DNA from: PBB1 sp031390425 | GTDB lineage: Bacteria > Pseudomonadota > Gammaproteobacteria > Burkholderiales > Burkholderiaceae_C | Direction: 5' to 3' | Assembly: GCA_031390425.1 (NCBI GenBank) | Contig: JANMTL010000043.1 | Coordinates: 1-26,491, forward strand | Length of the DNA: 26,491 nt | Notes under the pieces: model-generated | Database searches by the model: none | The model's input: the letters and a program-made list of their open reading frames with translations, nothing else | Told to the model about the DNA's origin: nothing | Made by a program: the position numbers and the translations under genes | Part shown: positions 22,315-26,491 of the stretch, piece after piece | Numbering within the stretch: position 1 is the stretch's first letter | How the letters are laid out: each line of letters starts with the position of its first letter

Positions 22315-22665
22315 ATGACCATCACTGTCTACGGCATCCCGAACTGCGACACGGTCAAGAAGGCGCGCGCCTGGCTGCAAGCGCAAGGCGTCGAGTACGC
22401 CTTCCACGACTACAAGAAGCAGGGCGTGCCGCTGCCGCAGCTCGACGCGTGGATGAGGGCGGTCGGCTGGGAGGTGTTGCTGAATCGCAAGGGAACGACC
22501 TGGCGCAAGTTCGATGCGACGCAGCAAGCGGCTGTGATCGATTCGGCCAGCGCGCTTGAACTGATGGTTGCGCAAGCCAGCGTCATCAAACGCCCGGTGG
22601 TCGTGCATCCGCGCGGGGTGCTCGTCGGTTTCGATCCTGATGCCTGGGGCAGGGCGCTCGGTTGA
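22315..22665 (+). CDS. ArsC/Spx-family reductase, YffB type
   Basis: 116 residues with a thioredoxin-like fold. MTITVYGIPNCDTVKKARAWL places a single catalytic Cys at residue 11 (NCDTVKKA) without the CxxC pair of Spx. VEYAFHDYKKQGV, LLNRKGTTWRKF and KRPVVVHPRGVLVGFDPDAW match the YffB branch. Family members are annotated as arsenate reductases, but YffB proteins are thought to act as glutathione-dependent thiol reductases. No other arsenic genes are nearby, so an arsenate role is unlikely. The ATG at 22315 follows the lipoprotein gene by 20 bases and may be in the same transcript. It converges with acnA. Confidence 0.9.
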   Translation: MTITVYGIPNCDTVKKARAWLQAQGVEYAFHDYKKQGVPLPQLDAWMRAVGWEVLLNRKGTTWRKFDATQQAAVIDSASALELMVAQASVIKRPVVVHPRGVLVGFDPDAWGRALG

Positions 22666-22698
22666 GTCGCCCTGCGCGGAGTTTCAGCACCGGTGCGC

Positions 22699-25635
<2,937 letters not shown>

Positions 25636-25690
25636 GACGGCTCCTTTTGGGCGATGCGAATCATTGTGAACGGGTGGTATGTTGCAGTCC

Positions 25691-26491
25691 ATGGACCCGT
25701 TCAGCTTCTTCTGGCACGACTACGAAACCTTCGGTGTGGTGCCGCGCCGCGATCGCCCGGCGCAGTTTGCCGGTGTGCGCACCGATGCCGATCTGAACGA
25801 AGTCGGCGATCCGGTCACGCTCTACTGTCAGCCGGCAACCGACAGCCTGCCCGACCCTGAGAGCTGCCTGCTGACCGGCATCACGCCGCAGGTGTGTGCG
25901 GCACGCGGCGTGCCTGAGCATGCGTTTGCCGCAGCGATCGAGGCACAGCTCGCGCGGCCCGGCACCGTCGGCGTCGGCTACAACTCGATCCGCTTCGACG
26001 ACGAGGTCACGCGCTTCCTGTTCTGGCGCAACCTGATCGATCCGTATGCGCGCGAATGGCAAAACCAGTGTGGCCGCTGGGATCTGCTTGATGTGGTGCG
26101 CTGCGCCTATGCGCTGCGGCAGGGCGACATCCAGTGGCCGAAGCACGACGACGGCCGGCCGTCGTTCAAGCTCGAACACCTGACGGTCGCCAACAGCATC
26201 GCGCACGAATCAGCGCACGACGCGCTGTCGGACGTGCGCGCGACCGTGGCCCTGGCGCGCCTGATCAAGGACAGGCAGCCGAAGCTCTGGGACTTCTGCC
26301 TGCGGCTGCGCAAGAAAGACGCGGTGATCGAGGAGATGGCGACCGCGCAGAAGGCCGGCCAGCCGTTCCTGCACGTGTCCGGCATGTACCCGCCCGATCG
26401 CGGCTGCATCGCGCTGGTGTGGCCGCTGTCACCGCACCCGACCAACAAGAACGAGGTCATCGTCTGGGATCTGGCCGAAGACCCGGGCGTG
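25691..26491 (+). CDS. sbcB: Exodeoxyribonuclease I, 3' end outside window
   Basis: 267 codons are visible and the frame is still open at the right edge; the family length is about 475. It digests single-stranded DNA 3' to 5' and works in recombination and mismatch repair. The DEDDh exonuclease residues are present: Asp10 and Glu12 in WHDYETFG, Asp103 in NSIRFDDEVTR, and His176 and Asp181 in HDALSDVRAT. Each is offset by five from E. coli ExoI. The SH3-like part begins near LHVSGMYPPDRGC. It starts at the ATG at 25691 (MDPFSFFWHDYET), giving the normal N-terminus. The 55-base gap to acnA should hold divergent promoters, but I cannot identify them. Confidence 0.96.
   Translation, partial: MDPFSFFWHDYETFGVVPRRDRPAQFAGVRTDADLNEVGDPVTLYCQPATDSLPDPESCLLTGITPQVCAARGVPEHAFAAAIEAQLARPGTVGVGYNSIRFDDEVTRFLFWRNLIDPYAREWQNQCGRWDLLDVVRCAYALRQGDIQWPKHDDGRPSFKLEHLTVANSIAHESAHDALSDVRATVALARLIKDRQPKLWDFCLRLRKKDAVIEEMATAQKAGQPFLHVSGMYPPDRGCIALVWPLSPHPTNKNEVIVWDLAEDPGV

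Noticed and set aside
22315..22665. Arsenic resistance determinant
   Set aside because: The ArsC-like protein is of the single-Cys YffB type and there is no arsR, arsB/acr3 or arsH nearby.

Overview
The window is about 65-70% GC by eye and tightly packed with genes. Every recognisable gene is a familiar proteobacterial type. Two proteins end in PEP-CTERM sorting signals. Together with the Entner-Doudoroff pair, the AcnA-type aconitase, the ZnuD-like receptor and the general protein style, this suggests a free-living betaproteobacterium of the order Burkholderiales, near Leptothrix, Rubrivivax, Ideonella or Methylibium. That placement is inferred from gene content and was not computed. I see no tRNA, rRNA, CRISPR array, insertion sequence or prophage.

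Layout. Bases 1-408 hold the end of a PEP-CTERM protein, facing a secreted subtilisin-like protease (complement, 469-2304) across a shared hairpin terminator. Upstream of the protease, on its strand, is a well-formed class I cyclic-di-GMP (GEMM-I) riboswitch at 2431-2520. It is the most interesting element here because it suggests second-messenger control of an exported protease. Next come an LCMT-type methyltransferase (2757-3626), then a complement-strand pair with an ElyC/YdcF-type envelope protein and a family 9 glycosyltransferase (3965-5976). A very large AsmA-like DUF748 protein follows (6092-10053), split into two frames by an apparent 1-nt deletion near 6652. A second PEP-CTERM protein lies at 10334-11149 behind a structured leader.

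Bases 11618-14814 hold msrA, a small His-containing DUF2946-like protein whose start overlaps the msrA stop, and a ZnuD-like TonB receptor, suggesting metal and oxidative-stress physiology. pdxH converges on the receptor gene. A MocA-like nucleotidyltransferase, then edd and eda (Entner-Doudoroff pathway), occupy 15621-18956. gloA (complement) and a secreted GlcG/HbpS-type protein diverge from one another. A strong terminator follows, then a metallo-beta-lactamase-fold hydrolase with a 56-residue ORF just downstream of it. A BamE-like lipoprotein and an ArsC/YffB-type reductase come next. acnA (complement), with an unusual Ala/Pro-rich insertion, diverges from a 3'-truncated sbcB at the right edge.

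Most of the window is ordinary core and envelope metabolism. I found no convincing wholly new multi-gene system. The items most worth following are the c-di-GMP riboswitch/protease unit, the split DUF748 gene, the msrA/DUF2946-like/ZnuD-like cluster, the acnA insertion and the 56-residue ORF.
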